From Adiantum capillus-veneris (taxonomy: Eukaryota; Streptophyta; Polypodiopsida; Polypodiales; Pteridaceae), in contig CM043956.1 of NCBI GenBank assembly GCA_014529385.2, positions 84,493,721 through 84,557,720 on the forward strand: 64,000 nt of DNA. Direction: 5' to 3'. A model generated the notes under the pieces. It worked only from the letters and a program-made list of their open reading frames with translations, made no database searches and was not told where the DNA came from. Positions within the stretch are counted from its first letter, which is position 1, and the number at the start of each line of letters is the position of its first letter. Of the stretch, positions 1-11,701 are shown one piece after another. Both the position numbers and the translations under genes were made by a program.

Positions 1-651
1 ATATGCACCACGATATGCTTTAAATGGAATTTCCTTTCTTTAATATCCAAAATGGCCAAAGTTGGAGTCGTTTTGATCATCAAAGGTTTTGCTAATTAGT
101 AAGTTAACCAATTCCTTACACATCACTTTTTGAGACGTTTTTGGCGGGCACACAACTAGGCCTTTGGTGAGGCACCACAATTTTGTACTATTTTGAGGGA
201 GGGTAGGTGTATTACTATTTTGAAGGAGGGTATCTCCTATTTGAAAGGAGGTCATCATAATTTTTCAAAGAAGGCCACCGCTTGCAAAAATCATGAGTGC
301 ATGGGGGTAGGAGATGAAGCAGCGGATCTCAGACTTGCATAGTCCATGCATGGTGAGAAGGCATTGTGTCGCGTTATCAGCAGTAGGTTGGTGATTGTTT
401 TTGTCTAGAGAGTTTTTGACAGGGAGGATGGTTGTGTCAGCAAGCCAAAAGGGGACTTGTATGGATAGCATAATGCAATTCAAGGCTATGGTAGTGCTAT
501 CAGAAATATACCCCATGCCCCTTACACGTGTTATTATTATAGCACCAACGGTAAGCAACACCACAATAACAAATCTTGGAGCATTCATTTTTATATTGCA
601 AGAAAGGTATGGCCACTATCCACCATCGCTTGAAAAAGCATCATCATTGTA
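1..651 (-). repeat. Dispersed repeat A, inverted partner of 50925-51895
   Basis: Read on the minus strand, this block matches 50925-51895 of the same window closely along its whole length. The right-hand copy carries an extra MITE and a GA tract that this copy lacks. The block is cut at its inner end by the copia LTR at about 652 and runs off the window on the left. The pair forms a 50-kb-spaced inverted repeat. Confidence 0.8.
265..588 (-). CDS. Uncharacterised small ORF in dispersed repeat A
   Basis: This is a 107-codon minus-strand frame whose N terminus (MNAPRFVIVVLLTVGA) looks like a signal peptide or membrane segment, followed by a cysteine-containing stretch (TQCLLTMHGLCKSEIRCF). The same frame is recognisable in the inverted partner at 50992-51300, where a TAA interrupts it after about 18 codons. 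Conservation of the reading frame between two diverged copies hints that it once coded for protein. I recognise no family. The antisense frame is also open in both copies, so which strand coded, if either, is uncertain. Confidence 0.25.
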   Translation of the reverse strand: MNAPRFVIVVLLTVGAIIITRVRGMGYISDSTTIALNCIMLSIQVPFWLADTTILPVKNSLDKNNHQPTADNATQCLLTMHGLCKSEIRCFISYPHALMIFASGGLL

Positions 652-1312
652 TTTCACGGCGGCCAATCTCAAGCAAAGTTAAGTCTGACTTCGCCAGAAT
701 ATTCCTTTTCATCGAAATATTATGGTCGGATGGCGGCCGAAAAGTGGTTGGAAAACGACCGGTAGTCAATGGCCAATTGCCAGTGGACGAATTCAGTGGT
801 CGAAAGTCAATGGCCAGTGGTCGGAAGTCAATGGCCAATGGCCGATGGACGAATTCAATGGTCGGTGGCCGATTTCAAAGGAGGACTTGTCTTCTCAAGG
901 GCGGCCACACATGGGCGGATTGGAGGGTCCAATTGGGACTTATCTACACAAGGGCGGCTACACATGGATACCTCTCCCCTTTTGGCCTATAAAAAAGAGG
1001 CCATTGCTACACACATTTTATAGTCTGAAGTGGATGCAACAAGGTGGCTGTAAGGTGGTGAGAGTGAATCAACGTGGGAGTCCAAAAAGGGTATAATCCC
1101 TTTGTAGCCTACTTCTTGTTTTGAAGTATTAAATCCATTGAGTGGCTGCTTTCCCGTGGATGTAGCCCACATTGGGTGAACCACGTATATCGTGTGTACT
1201 CTCTCTCTCTCTCTCTCTCCCTATACTCTCTAATCTCTTTTGTGTGAAAATTATCTCTCTCCATTAACTAATCTACTCAATTATCTACTAAGCTACACCC
1301 TATTTTCTAACA
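652..1312 (+). repeat. 5' LTR of the copia element, truncated
   Basis: It is homologous to 5848-6529 and ends TTTTCTAACA like the 3' copy. Homology starts only at a TTTCACG motif near 652, so the LTR's first 120 or so bases are absent. The sequence TATAAAAAA at 988 is a candidate TATA box; the matching position of the 3' LTR reads AATAAAA. Around 760-870 there is a degenerate tandem repeat of a roughly 20-bp unit built on TCAATGGCC. A CT tract lies at 1200-1219. Confidence 0.85.
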
Positions 1313-1314
1313 AC

Positions 1315-1326
1315 TGGTATCAGAGC
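1315..1326 (+). other. Primer-binding site, tRNA-iMet type (copia)
   Basis: TGGTATCAGAGC lies two bases after the LTR end. This is the usual plant copia primer site, complementary to the 3' end of initiator methionine tRNA. Confidence 0.9.
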
Positions 1327-1384
1327 AAGGTTTGATCGAGCTAAAGTATCTCAAGGAAAGGATTCCTTGAATTGAGTGGGAGTA

Positions 1385-4300
1385 ATGGTGGAGGAAGGGA
1401 AGCTTAAGATCAAGAAGTTCAATGGCAAAACCTACCAACATTGGAAGATACAAATTGAAGACTATCTCTACTAGAAGGACCTCTATTTGCCACTAGGCAT
1501 TCTTGCAAACAATCCCGCAATGATGGCAGATAAGCATGGATTGTCCTTGATCAAAAGGAATTGGGAACAATCTGGTTAATCTTCGTATCAACAGTGGCCT
1601 TCAATGTTTCAGAGATGAAGACCACGGAGGACTTTTTGAAGTCACTTGACGACTTCTATGAGAAACCATCGGCATCCAATAAGGTATTTCTTATTTAGCG
1701 CTTGTTCAATCTAAAGATGACAGAAAATGGTTCAGTTGCAGAGCACCTAAATGACTTTAACACAAACATAAGTTAACTTTCGATCGATGAAAATCCATTT
1801 CGATGACGAAATGTGAGCTCTTCTTATACTATCGTCTCTATTGGATAGTTGGGATAACCTTGTGATGGTTGTAAGTAACTCTATCTCTGGCACAAATACT
1901 CTTAAGTTTGATGATGTTGTGGGTGCTCTCCTAAGCAAGGAAATGCGAAGGAGAAGCACATGAGAATCATCAAGTGCTGCATTGTCAGTGGAAACAAGAG
2001 GAAGGCCTAAGGAGAGGTTCAAAAACCAAAAGGGTCGTGATTGCTCAAGGCAGAGCAAGTCACGCACAAAGTCAGTTCTTGAATGTTGGAACTACGGCAA
2101 GAAGGGCCACATCAAGAAGGATTGCTGGTCCAAGAAGAAGAAGGAGTCGGAGTCTCAAGAAACAAGCCAACATCGGAGGCCAATGTGGCAGGTAAAGTAG
2201 AGCAAGATGCTCTAATTCTTTCATTAGACAATGTGTCTAATTCTTGGATAGTAGATTTCGGGGTGACACCACACAAGCAACATCTCCAAGATTATACCAA
2301 AGGTAATTTTGGGTATGTATACTTGGGAGATGATGAAGCTTGTGAAATTGTCGGCAAAGGTACAATTTGTGTCAAAATTGCTAACGAAAATGAATGGAAG
2401 CTTAAAGATTGTGTATGTTCCTTCTCTTTAGAAAAAATTAATCTCTACACGATAATTGGACGATGAAGGTCACAACATTGCATTTGGACACAAACGGTGG
2501 AAGATCTCAAAGGAATCTTTGGTGGTTTCCAAGGGAGAAAAGGTCGGTACACTTTACTTGTGTACTGTCAGCATGCAATCTTGAACTTGTGCAATAGCTA
2601 CAGAAGCCGACAGTGCGGTGTGGCATATGAGTGCTAAAAGAATGCAAATCCTTCAAACAAAGAAGCTTCTACCAAGTTTGAAAGAAGTGGACTTAGAGTT
2701 CTGTGAACATTGTGTTTATGGTAAACTAAAGAGGGTAAAATTTCAAAAATCAAGAAATGAAAGAAAAAATAAAAACCTTGGTTCATTCTGATGTTTGTGG
2801 TTTTGCAAGTACACCATCACTTGGTGGCTCATTGTACTATGTAACATTCATAGACGATGAGACTAGAAAAGCATGGATTTATGTCATGAATAATAAGTCC
2901 GATATGTTTTCCATATTTCAAAGTTGGAAAGCTTTGTGGAGAATGAAACAAGTACCTAGGTTAAATGCCTCAGATCCGACAATGGAGGCAAATATTGTAG
3001 CCAGCTTTTGAAAGCTTTTGCTAGCAATGGCATTTGAAGGAAAAGGACAACCCCAAGGACACCTCAACAAAATGGAATTTCTTAAAGGATGAACATAACA
3101 ATTATAGAGTGAGCACAAAGCATGCGTCTACATACATGCCTACCGCTTGAGCTTTGGGCAGAAGCTGTAAGTACGTCTATATACTTAATCAGCCAATCAC
3201 CCTCGATGGCATTGGATGGGGGAGTTCCAAAAGAGGCATGGACAGGAAAACCAGTGAATTATGCATTTATCAAAGTGTTTGGGTGTGAGGCTTTCATGCA
3301 CATAGATAGAAGCCTATGGTCAAAGCTAGATGTAAAGTCCAAAAAGTGTTTCTTCATTGGCTATGGAGAAGGTGACTTTGGGTATCTCCTATGGAATCTT
3401 CAAGATGGTAAATTTTTAGAAATAGGGATGTAATTTTCAACGAACAAAATATGTACAAAAATTACTTGGAAAGAAAAAAAACAAAAGAAACATGTGATGA
3501 GTACATGGAGCTTGAGGACGGTGAAGACTCAAGGACTGCAAATGGTGACAATATGCAACAATGTCAACCAAATGAGGAGCCTCAACCTATTCCCCAAAGA
3601 TCTACAAAAGCAAGTAGACCTCCAAAAAGGTTCGTTCCATCCTTCAACCATCTTTTGATCTCAGATTCTGGAGAGCCAGAATCGTATGAAGAAGATATGC
3701 ATCACGAATCCAAAGAAGAATGGATGAAGAGCATGCAAGTGGAGATGGATTCATTACATCACAACCAAACATGGGAGTTGGTTAAGTTTCCTAAAGGTAA
3801 GCGGGCACTGCAAAAAAATGGGTGTATAAGCTGAAGGAAGAAGAAGGTGGGAAGAAAAGGTACAAGTCTAGGCTTGTGGTAAAGGGGTTTTCTAAAAAGA
3901 AAGGTATTGACTTCAATGAAATATTTTCTCCTATTGTAAAAATGAACTCAATTAGGCTTGTCTTAAGCCTTGTGGCTGCTCATGATTTAAATCTTGATCA
4001 AATGGATGTAAATATGGCATTCCCTCACGGTGACTTAGAGGAGGAAATCTACATGCATTAGGAAGACAATGGGGTCTAGGAGGGCCTCTTTATTTGGCAG
4101 TTTAAGGAAGTCAAATCTTTAGTATTAAGAAAGTAATCAAAGGACAAATTTTGAATTCAAATAGACAAAATGGCTAGTTTATTTGAATTCAAAGTTTCCC
4201 CCCTAAATGGAATTTAAAATCTAGCGAGTAAAACCATATCATGTAGCATATCTATGGAAAGAGCTCGATGCATAGATTACAGATCCATGATCTCCGCTCA

Positions 4301-5664
4301 AATCCAAGATCATATGTGGGAGTTATGGAAGGCCGAAAATCATAAAATTTTCCACCTCTTTTTTGGAAAAAAAGTGCATTTTTTAAACACTCTTACACAC
4401 CCACAATTCTTGCACACATGGCGTACACCTATTTGTCAAAATGTTAATCACCTTCATAAGCTCATGGCAAATAAAGAGGCCCTCCTATACCCCATCCTCT
4501 TTCTAATGGATTCAACCAAAGGGGTCTGAAGTAAAAGGTAAGGAGAAAATGGTTTGCAGATTAAAGAAGAGCTTGTATGGTTTAAAGCAAGCATCAAGCC
4601 AGTGGTACTTGAAGTTTGATTAATGGATGTTGGATCATGGATTTACAAGATGCAACTTAGATCACTTCATCTACAGAAAGAATTTGGGAGATGGGAAGCT
4701 CATCATCCTAATGTCGTATGTTTATGACATGTTGATTGCGAGTGCTAACATGCAGGACATCAAAGACCTAAAAGAGGAGTTATCTAAATCTTTTTCAATG
4801 AAAGATTTAGGTGTTGCAAAGAGGATATCAAGGGACAGGACAAAGAAGACAATAGCTCTATCTCAAGAGGATTACATCAAGAAGATACTAGAAAGGTTTG
4901 CAATAATGGAAAATGCAAAAAGAATTTCTACACCTTTGGCTGGTCACTTTAAACTAACCAAGGATATGTGTCCAAAGACACAAGAAGAGATAGCATATAT
5001 GTCTAAAGTTCCATATTCTACAACAATAGTTCTCTTATGTATGCTATGGTCTAGAGAAGGACAGATATTGCACATGCATTGGGAGTTGTAAGTAGGTTCA
5101 TGGAAAACCCAGGTAAAGAGCACTGGCAAGCTGTGAAGTGGATACTTAGGTATCTGAAAGGGACAACAACAAATGATTTGTATTTAGGAGAAAATGATAT
5201 TTTTCTTCAACGGTATGCTGATGCAAATATGGCAGGTGACAAGATACTCGAAGGAGCACTACTGGCTATGTATTCATGGTTGGAGGCACAACAGTAATCT
5301 GGGCTTCAAAGCTGCAGAAAGTGGTCTCACTTTCTACCACGGAAGCAGAGTATGTAGGAATGACGGAGGCAAGCAAAGAAATTATGTGGCTTCACAGATT
5401 CTTAGAAGAGCTTGGATTCAAACAAGAAAATTATGCTTGTAAAGTGATAGCCAAATCGCTCTCCATCTTGCAAAGAACTCAGCCTTTCATTCAAGGACAA
5501 AGCACATTGAGATGAGATATCACTTCATACGCACTCTTTTGGAAGAGGGACAACTAAATCTAGGAAAGGTGCATACAAGTGAATATCCTGCAGACATGTT
5601 TACAAAGGTGGTCAACAAGGAGAAGTTGAGCTTTTGCTCATCTTTAATTGGCATTCAAGGATAA
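1385..5664 (+). pseudogene. copia gag-pol polyprotein pseudogene
   Basis: The start is ATG at 1385 (MVEEGKLKIKKFNGK), the usual copia gag opening, with a stop after 28 codons. The zinc knuckle near 2080-2125 reads CWNYGKKGHIKKDC, with its second Cys replaced by Tyr. The protease motif near 2245 reads WIVDFGVTPH where WIVDSGATPH is usual. GAG-pre-integrase and integrase pieces (HSDVCGF, FIDDETRKAW) follow at 2620-3400. RT pieces span 3810-5000 (YKSRLVVKGF, LDQMDVNMAF, SLYGLKQAS). The RT active site at about 4717 reads YVYD instead of YVDD. RNase H ([18 protein letters not shown]) is at 5290-5350 and the terminal TAA is at 5662. At least three catalytic or metal-binding positions are lost, and a MITE at 4060-4503 splits the RT. 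Confidence 0.9.
4060..4503. mobile_element. MITE inserted in the copia RT
   Basis: The left end (AGGAAGACAATGGGGT) and the reverse complement of the right end (AGAAAGAGGATGGGGT) match, and the match continues for about 40 bp (AGGAGGGCCTCTTTATTT on both sides). Copia RT coding (EEIYMH, then QPKGSEVKG) stops at the left end and resumes at the right end. Imperfect 9-bp flanks, ACATGCATT at 4051 and TAATGGATT at 4504, are a possible target duplication of Mutator-like size. No coding sequence is seen in about 440 bp, so this is a non-autonomous element. Confidence 0.75.
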
Positions 5665-5713
5665 GAAGCTAGGAAGAAAAGGAGTCATAGGGTTGGTTTG
5701 GAGATCACTCTCC

Positions 5714-5724
5714 AGGTGGGAGAC
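5714..5724 (+). other. Polypurine tract of the copia element
   Basis: AGGTGGGAGAC lies directly upstream of the TGTTA that opens the 3' LTR. This is the normal site of plus-strand priming in copia elements. Confidence 0.8.
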
Positions 5725-6529
5725 TGTTAAGTATGGAGCCTGATTTACCCCTTGTAATTTTTTGTATTAAAAACGCACATTTGTAAGGTCCCCATTATGA
5801 GGAGAAGCCATCGTGCGTGAAAACAAATCACTCGCCGAAAACCAAAATTTTCACGACCAGTCTCAAGCAAAGCTCAAGACAGGCTTTGCCGGAATATTCC
5901 TTTTTGTCGGAATATTATGGCAGGACGGTGGTCGAAAAGTGGTCAGAAAATAGCCGGTCGTTTGGTCAATTGATCGGTGGCCGGTAGTCAATGACCGGTG
6001 GCTAGTGGTGGCCGAAAGTCAATGGCCAGTGGTCGATGGCCGAATTCAATGGCCAGATGGCCGATTTCAAAGGAGGACTTGTCTTCTCAAGGGCGGCTAC
6101 ACATGGGCGGATTGGAGAGTCCGATTTGGACTTATCTACACAAGGGCAACTACACATGGGTGCTTCTCATGAGAGAGGGAAGCCCTTTTGGCCAATAAAA
6201 GGAGGCCATTTCTACACACATTTCATAGTCTGAAGTTGATGCAACAAGGTGGGTGTGAGGTGGTGAGAGTGAAGCAAGGCGGGAGCTCCAAAAGGGTATA
6301 ATCCCTTTGTAACCTACTTCTTGTTTTGAAGTACTAAAGCCATTGATTGGCTGGTTTCTTCTGGACATAGCCCACATTGGGTGAACCACGTATATCGTGT
6401 GTACTCTCTCTCTCTGTCTCTCTCTGTGTCTCTCCCTCTCTACTTTGTAATCTCTTCTGTGTGAAAATTATCTCTCTCCATTAAGTAATATACTCAATTA
6501 TCTACTAAGCTACGCCCTATTTCCTAACA
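5725..6529 (+). repeat. 3' LTR of the copia element, complete
   Basis: The LTR is 805 bp with terminal TGTTA and TAACA. It includes the 120-bp stretch missing from the 5' LTR, the short TCAATGGCC-type repeats and a CT-rich stretch near 6403-6435. The next base begins sequence collinear with 53663 onward in element D copy 2. Confidence 0.88.
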
Positions 6530-7440
6530 TGTTTCTGAGTATCCCTCCTCTGAGATGATTTGGGATCCCATTCTTGCAATCGACTTAAACAATGTACATA
6601 TATGTACGTTACATGCAGGGATCAAAATTTTGGATAAGCTGCTTTGACTACATGTGGATTATGCGTACACTATTAAACCCACCAAACTTGTAGATGAGTG
6701 TATCAAAAAATGTGAAGCTTTACTCTCTTAGATGGGTTTCCATGGTGGTCAGCTGCATCTCAGAAAAAATCCAAAGCTTTCTCATGGGACATGTGAGTCT
6801 TGCAAGATGTTTCAATGGGAGGATCAAAAGCTAGAACATTTCTAAGCAACCATGATAGCAAACAAGTAAATGCCATGTGGAACTACTGGAAAGATCTCTG
6901 CATCATTACTACAAATGTCAAAAGCATACCAAATATGACAAACAAGAAAATGGAAGTATGGAAGAAGCTAGATGATTTCTTAAAGGATCTAAAATAACAA
7001 GTAAACACAGAAAATTATGCAAATGACTTCAAAAAGACAATCAAGCTTTTAACAAATAGTATCACAGATGCCTGGGCAGTGAAAGATATCACTTATTATG
7101 TGGTGAGTGCTAAATAAATATTTGATATCCCAAAAAATTACATATTTATTTGAATATTGCTAACATTTTTGTCGTCATACATCATATTCTCTACTTGCAT
7201 GGACCATATTTTGCAATACAAGGACCTTTGGCTACTTGGAACACACAGGGAATGGAGAAGTCTCACTATCAAGCAAGGACTTCATTTTTTAGATGTACAA
7301 GAAAGGGAGGGGAAGCCAGTAGAAGCAATGTATTAAAAGAGTTATTCAACTGGTTTTATCGGAGGCAATGACAAAGGATTAGAGCAGAGAACCATAAAGA
7401 AACAAGATGGAGACTTATGATCCAAAATAACTTTTGTTGA
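6530..7440 (+). pseudogene. Element D copy 1, transposase-like gene, 3' part
   Basis: This is the downstream half of the plus-strand gene described at 52163-54640, truncated on the left by the copia 3' LTR. Recognisable frames include EMIWDPILAIDL at about 6556, a short frame at 6800-6997 (NHDSKQVNAMWNYWKDL) and one at 7150-7371 (YLHGPYFAIQGPLATW then NTQGMEKSHYQAR). Stops and shifts separate them. A GTGAGT after ITYYV near 7100 is the same candidate splice donor as in copy 2. Function is inferred only through copy 2. Confidence 0.65.
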
Positions 7441-7579
7441 GTAGATGTCATGGCTGCTATAATATGTTTGTACCTCAGTTACTATTGATCAAAAGTTACA
7501 AAACATGTTTCACCAAAAAACTTGTCGATTTATTTTATCAAATTTTTATTCTTTTACCATCAGTAGGCATATCACCCCT

Positions 7580-9031
7580 ATATTTGAGAAATTTTCTTCT
7601 TTTGTAACGCCCAATGAGTTTGACATTTGTCTTCTTAGCTGCACGGCAAAACTAGAGTAGCAAAGGAAGTATCGTGCTCTTGAGGCATTGAAGCCTGCAG
7701 CATACCCAAATTTTCTAAGTGCGATGATCTCTCAAGAAGCAAAACTCTGGTACCCCATGATGTTTGACAACACCTTAAGAGTGACAATTGCCAAGTCAGG
7801 GTCTTCTAAATATTTATTGTGGAAGGCACACAAAGTAGCATTGTCCAATGTTGGCAAATAGTGCATAAGTGGGGTGCCATCCTTTCTGCTCCCCTCAACT
7901 CCTTTTTGTTTGGAGTCACCTGCTCTCCCAAGATAATTGTCCTCATCAAGAAGTTCTATCTGAAAAAAAAATAATAATTTTCATGTGCCAACAAGTCAAA
8001 TTTTTGTTAAAAAGTAACCTAATTTGAGTGGGATATACCTTTTTTATTTCATCCTCCTTGAGGACTCTTTCTTGTAGAAGATTACATGAGCCAGCTCTTT
8101 CACCTATGTCAGTATCCTCATCCCTCTCATTTACCTTAAAATCCCTGCCAAAATTCTCTACACCAAGGTCAACAAGTTTGTTCTTAAAATCCTCATCTTT
8201 GAGGGTTGGGGTCTCTTCCTCTACTCTTTGCAAGCACAAAGCTAGTGCATCATCAGTAGGAAGGAAAGACTGGTTAGAGATCTAAAAATCAAGGGCCAAA
8301 AAGTCCTCCTTGACTCTCCTTATATGTTAATAAAGTCTTTTGCCACCTATGAATCTTCTGATATAGCTGCAAGACAATAGTCCTCTCTAATGTTAAGTAG
8401 GGTCTGGATATGATGGATAGGGATGAAATCTTTATCATTGATGTGATAGAAGGGAAGGTTTGGTATAATGAGAGATGTCTCAGAAACTTCAACCTCCTCT
8501 ATGGGCTCACCAATTGTACAGTGCTAGCCCTGAACTGAGCAACACCAAGATTGACACTTTCCTCTTCCTCAACTTTTAAATCAATTTTCTCTTCCAAAAT
8601 TTCAGTTGTTTCAAGTTCTGAGACTATGGAAACATTGCCAATTGCTTGCTCTTTGTATGTATCTTCACCTGGTTGCTGCTTGGTCTTTCCCCGGGCCTTC
8701 AAATTTAAAAGGATGAAAGAAAGTGCCTTTGGGACAAGATTACAAGGCTTAATATGGATAGGACAATACAAAGGAGTCAAAGAAGGAGAAGAAGAGTTCT
8801 TCTTTAGAGTTCCCAGTTTCCTTGTGACCTTTCCCTTGTCAACTGAGTTTCTAGTGAAATCTGTGGCATGAAAATATTCTTTGTCCTCTTGTACATAGGA
8901 CTTGCCTTGAGTTCTTCCTGAGACAAACTCCACAAAAAATCCTCTAATAAATAGTCAAACTGAGACCTTACTATTTATTAGACCTTCTCTTCCTGAGACA
9001 TTTGTAAGGTCAAACTGAGGATTAAATATAT
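7580..9031 (-). pseudogene. Element D copy 1, minus-strand gene (interrupted)
   Basis: It is collinear with 54800-56250 of copy 2. Conserved minus-strand blocks are 8499-8933 (IKPCNLVPKALSFILLNLKA and an acidic EEKIDLKVEEEESVNLGV stretch), 8289-8492 and 7946-8239 (LKDEDFKNKLVDLGVENFG). The intron between about 7960 and 8038 keeps the donor GTATAT and an AG acceptor as in copy 2. The 5' end of the gene lies beyond the gypsy 1 insertion, at 24037-24158. The protein is acidic and charged; I recognise no family. Confidence 0.6.
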
Positions 9032-10636
9032 TGATAGCCATTTTTTGGCTCTCCGTAATTGCCATAGTGAGTTACCCCACCCTACCAAAATCACCTAAAC
9101 AGTGCGGCTATTCTTACCTTTTCATTGTACAGAGGCATGTGTGAGTAAGGGGCCTTTTTCCATATCTTCTTAAAACCCTCAGCTAGCTAGTCACTAGGCT
9201 AGTTAAGCCAAAAAAAAATAAAAATAAAAAAATATTATGGCTCATTTGTGTGTATATATTTCATTGTACATAGGGCCTAAATATAGGGAATTTTCATAAT
9301 TATTTTGGTATTTATTTAAATATTTCTACCTAGGTGTGCGTTATTTTCCTATATATGCTATGTACATTTACTCACCATTACCATAATTTTTCTTACCTAT
9401 GTATTCTACAAAAAATAATTTTATGCAAGCTTGTCTTATTTTTGGGCGAGAATCCACTCCAAGGAAAAACCGCAAAAGTACCTTTCACCATCAATCATTG
9501 CCTTTCACTAAATTCCTATTTCGCAGAGGTATTTTTTTTAATCTCTTATAAATGAATATACTTCAATAAAAACAAATGAGGGTCCTGTCATTTGATTCCT
9601 TATATTTTCATATATCTCTTTTTTCCATTTTATATTTATATATAGCTGACACTATTCTAGATTCCATGAATAGTTTTTATACTAGCCTGTTTTTTTCCAT
9701 CATATTCATGTATTATATTTATGCATAATCCACAACCATGCATATTTTAATACCCCTAAGAATCAATTAGGTCATGCTCTCATACAAGGAGGGGCTCACC
9801 TTTGGAGCCATATGCAAATTCAACAAAAGGGGGGCCACTGAAGACTTTGTTGTGAAGAAAAACATGTATTTTTGTGAGATTTTGTACATCCATCTCCACC
9901 CTGAATTTGAAGCGGTGGTTAAAAGAGATAATGTGGACCAAGAGCTGAATAATCACCTCAAACATTTCGGCAATTTTTGAAGCAACCACCGGTGAGCTAA
10001 GATTTTTTGAGTGGACCCCAGTCTGCCCACGTTTCTCACAAGTAGCCCATAGTCTTCTCTCACCTCTTTCCACACTTCTACACACACACACACACTCATT
10101 CCTCTCAATCCCTCACTTAAATATGCACCTTTCATGGTTTCTCTCACCTTCTTCACCATTAACCTCCCCTCTTACTTCCATAGCTCTCATATGAGCTCTA
10201 CATGTACATACACCATCTCTATGCTTCTCTCTATTACTTCCAAAGTACAATTCCATCTTAACCCTTCTCTATATACATAAAATTCAACATGTAAACCATG
10301 CTTAACCTCTGAAAATTGAGATATCTCATCAACGGAATTTTCATTTTCATAACGATAATCAACCTTGGTGGCGGTGGCGTAAAGAAGAGAAGATGAAGAA
10401 GAGGATCAATAGTCATTTTGGGAACCTACACAAGTAAGTCGTTCTTCAAGCTTCACCATCACAAGGATTTCCTCACTTCATTCAACCATCTTACTTCAAC
10501 CATCCACCTCATTCTACCCATTGTAAATACATCATTAACTTTTTAGTGATTACTAACACTAACCACTAACATACTAACACAAAATAGTTATTGACCTAAC
10601 CATGAAAGGCACCTCACCTCAAGATATGTTCTTAGT

Positions 10637-10638
<2 letters not shown>

Positions 10639-10687
<49 letters not shown>
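10639..10687 (+). repeat. (CT)n microsatellite in the LTR
   Basis: About 24 CT units are followed by a cytosine. A shorter tract of about 18 units lies at the same LTR position in the 3' copy (23011-23046), so the array predates insertion and changed length afterwards. Confidence 0.95.
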
Positions 10688-10690
<3 letters not shown>

Positions 10691-10870
10691 TTCATTAAAA
10701 CTCTACTTTCACCTTATCTACCATCAATAATGCTCTCTTTTGAGCCCACATCCATGACTCAAGCAGACAAAGAAGGCCCGAAATGTTTTAATATTAAAAA
10801 AAAATCATAATCCTGATTTGTTAGCTTGTAAATTAGGATTTCTAATAATCTTAATGAGGGGTCTCCAACC

Positions 10871-10880
10871 TATAAATAGG
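10871..10880 (+). promoter_or_regulatory. LTR promoter TATA box, gypsy element 1 (5' copy)
   Basis: TATAAATAGG sits in a well conserved LTR stretch and recurs unchanged at 23231-23240. It is the best candidate for the pol II promoter of the element, with transcription expected about 25-35 bp downstream. Confidence 0.65.
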
Positions 10881-11701
10881 CCCCTCTCCCTCTTGTAAAA
10901 CAACCTTCAATATGTCACATAGCACCCCAACACTCTATGCGTGAGGAGAGACTTAGTTGTAGCAACCACTTTGTGAGCTTCACTCTTGGTATGAGAGAAG
11001 CTTTCAAGCTACACATTGCAGTTGACAGAGCCTGAGTTCAAAATCTCAAAACCACTATTGTATATTTTCCTCCATCATCAATAAATTGAGGTTTGGTGCA
11101 TCAAAGGCGTGATTCGACGTTCAAATCTTCGTCCTTCCACTTGTACAATACCGTTTAGTGAATTCAAGGTGACTTGTGTATTTTGAGTTCTATTGTTTGA
11201 TCCTGCTTTAGAAAGTGTTTTAGTGTGTTTTCATTGCTAATTTTGTGTCCATGGTAAGAGGGTCTTGTGGTGAGAGGTCTCCCACACCCTCAGATAGTGT
11301 ATATGTGTTGGAAATGTTTAGCATTCACTAAGCATTGAGTGAGTTTTTGTACAAGCTCTACGATAGCAACATAACGAACCATATCCATTTGCAAGCCACA
11401 AATAAGGTATTACGCAAGATCCATTCCTCTCTCTCTTCCCTTTGCTTTAGCTCTCTCTAGTCCATTTTGTGTGTGTCTTGGTGTGAGGTTGCTTGTGTGT
11501 GTTTTTTGTGGTGTATCTTCTTGGTTGTGACAAAATCTCTCTTGTGTCCTAGTTCGCATAACATAACTAGGTGGTGCCCCTATCTTGTTTGGGTTTGGTT
11601 GTGGGCTTGTTGTTGTGTTGTGCTTGTGGTTGCCATGAGCGCGAGAGCCTTGAGGGGTGTTTAGAGGTCGCCTCTCTTGTTGCCCGCCCCGGACTACCTC
11701 A

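Larger units (their letters stand above)
652..6529 (+). mobile_element. Ty1/copia LTR retrotransposon, decayed
   Basis: The element has a 5' LTR remnant, a tRNA-iMet-type primer site, a gag-pol region in the copia order (gag, protease, integrase, RT, RNase H), a purine tract and a complete 3' LTR with TGTTA...TAACA ends. The first 120 or so bases of the 5' LTR are missing, where unrelated repeat A abuts it. The coding region is broken by many stops and frameshifts and by a MITE inserted in the RT, so the copy is not autonomous. The 3' LTR runs directly into element D copy 1. The left flank was lost, so no target duplication can be checked. Confidence 0.92.
9032..11701 (+). repeat. 5' LTR of gypsy element 1
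   Basis: It is 2670 bp long. Bases 10099-11701 match 22487-24036 at roughly 95 percent by eye. Bases 9032-10098 have no partner, because the 3' LTR lost this part. It contains a TATA box at 10871, a CT tract at 10639-10687 and a short open frame at 9774-9980 of unknown meaning. No other gene is seen in this 2.7-kb stretch. Confidence 0.82.

Noticed and set aside
395-682. Plus-strand frame opposite the 265-588 ORF
   Set aside because: It is the antisense of the repeat frame. It is also conserved at 50910-51170, but without a signal-peptide-like start or other support I kept only one strand as a weak candidate.
8028-8285. Serine-rich plus-strand frame, also at 55282-55527
   Set aside because: It is antisense to the minus-strand element D gene, whose acidic Glu/Asp codons read as Ser/Leu on the other strand.
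9774-9980. 68-codon frame in the gypsy 1 LTR as a captured gene
   Set aside because: It lies in the part of the LTR without a partner copy, so conservation cannot be judged, and no family is recognised.
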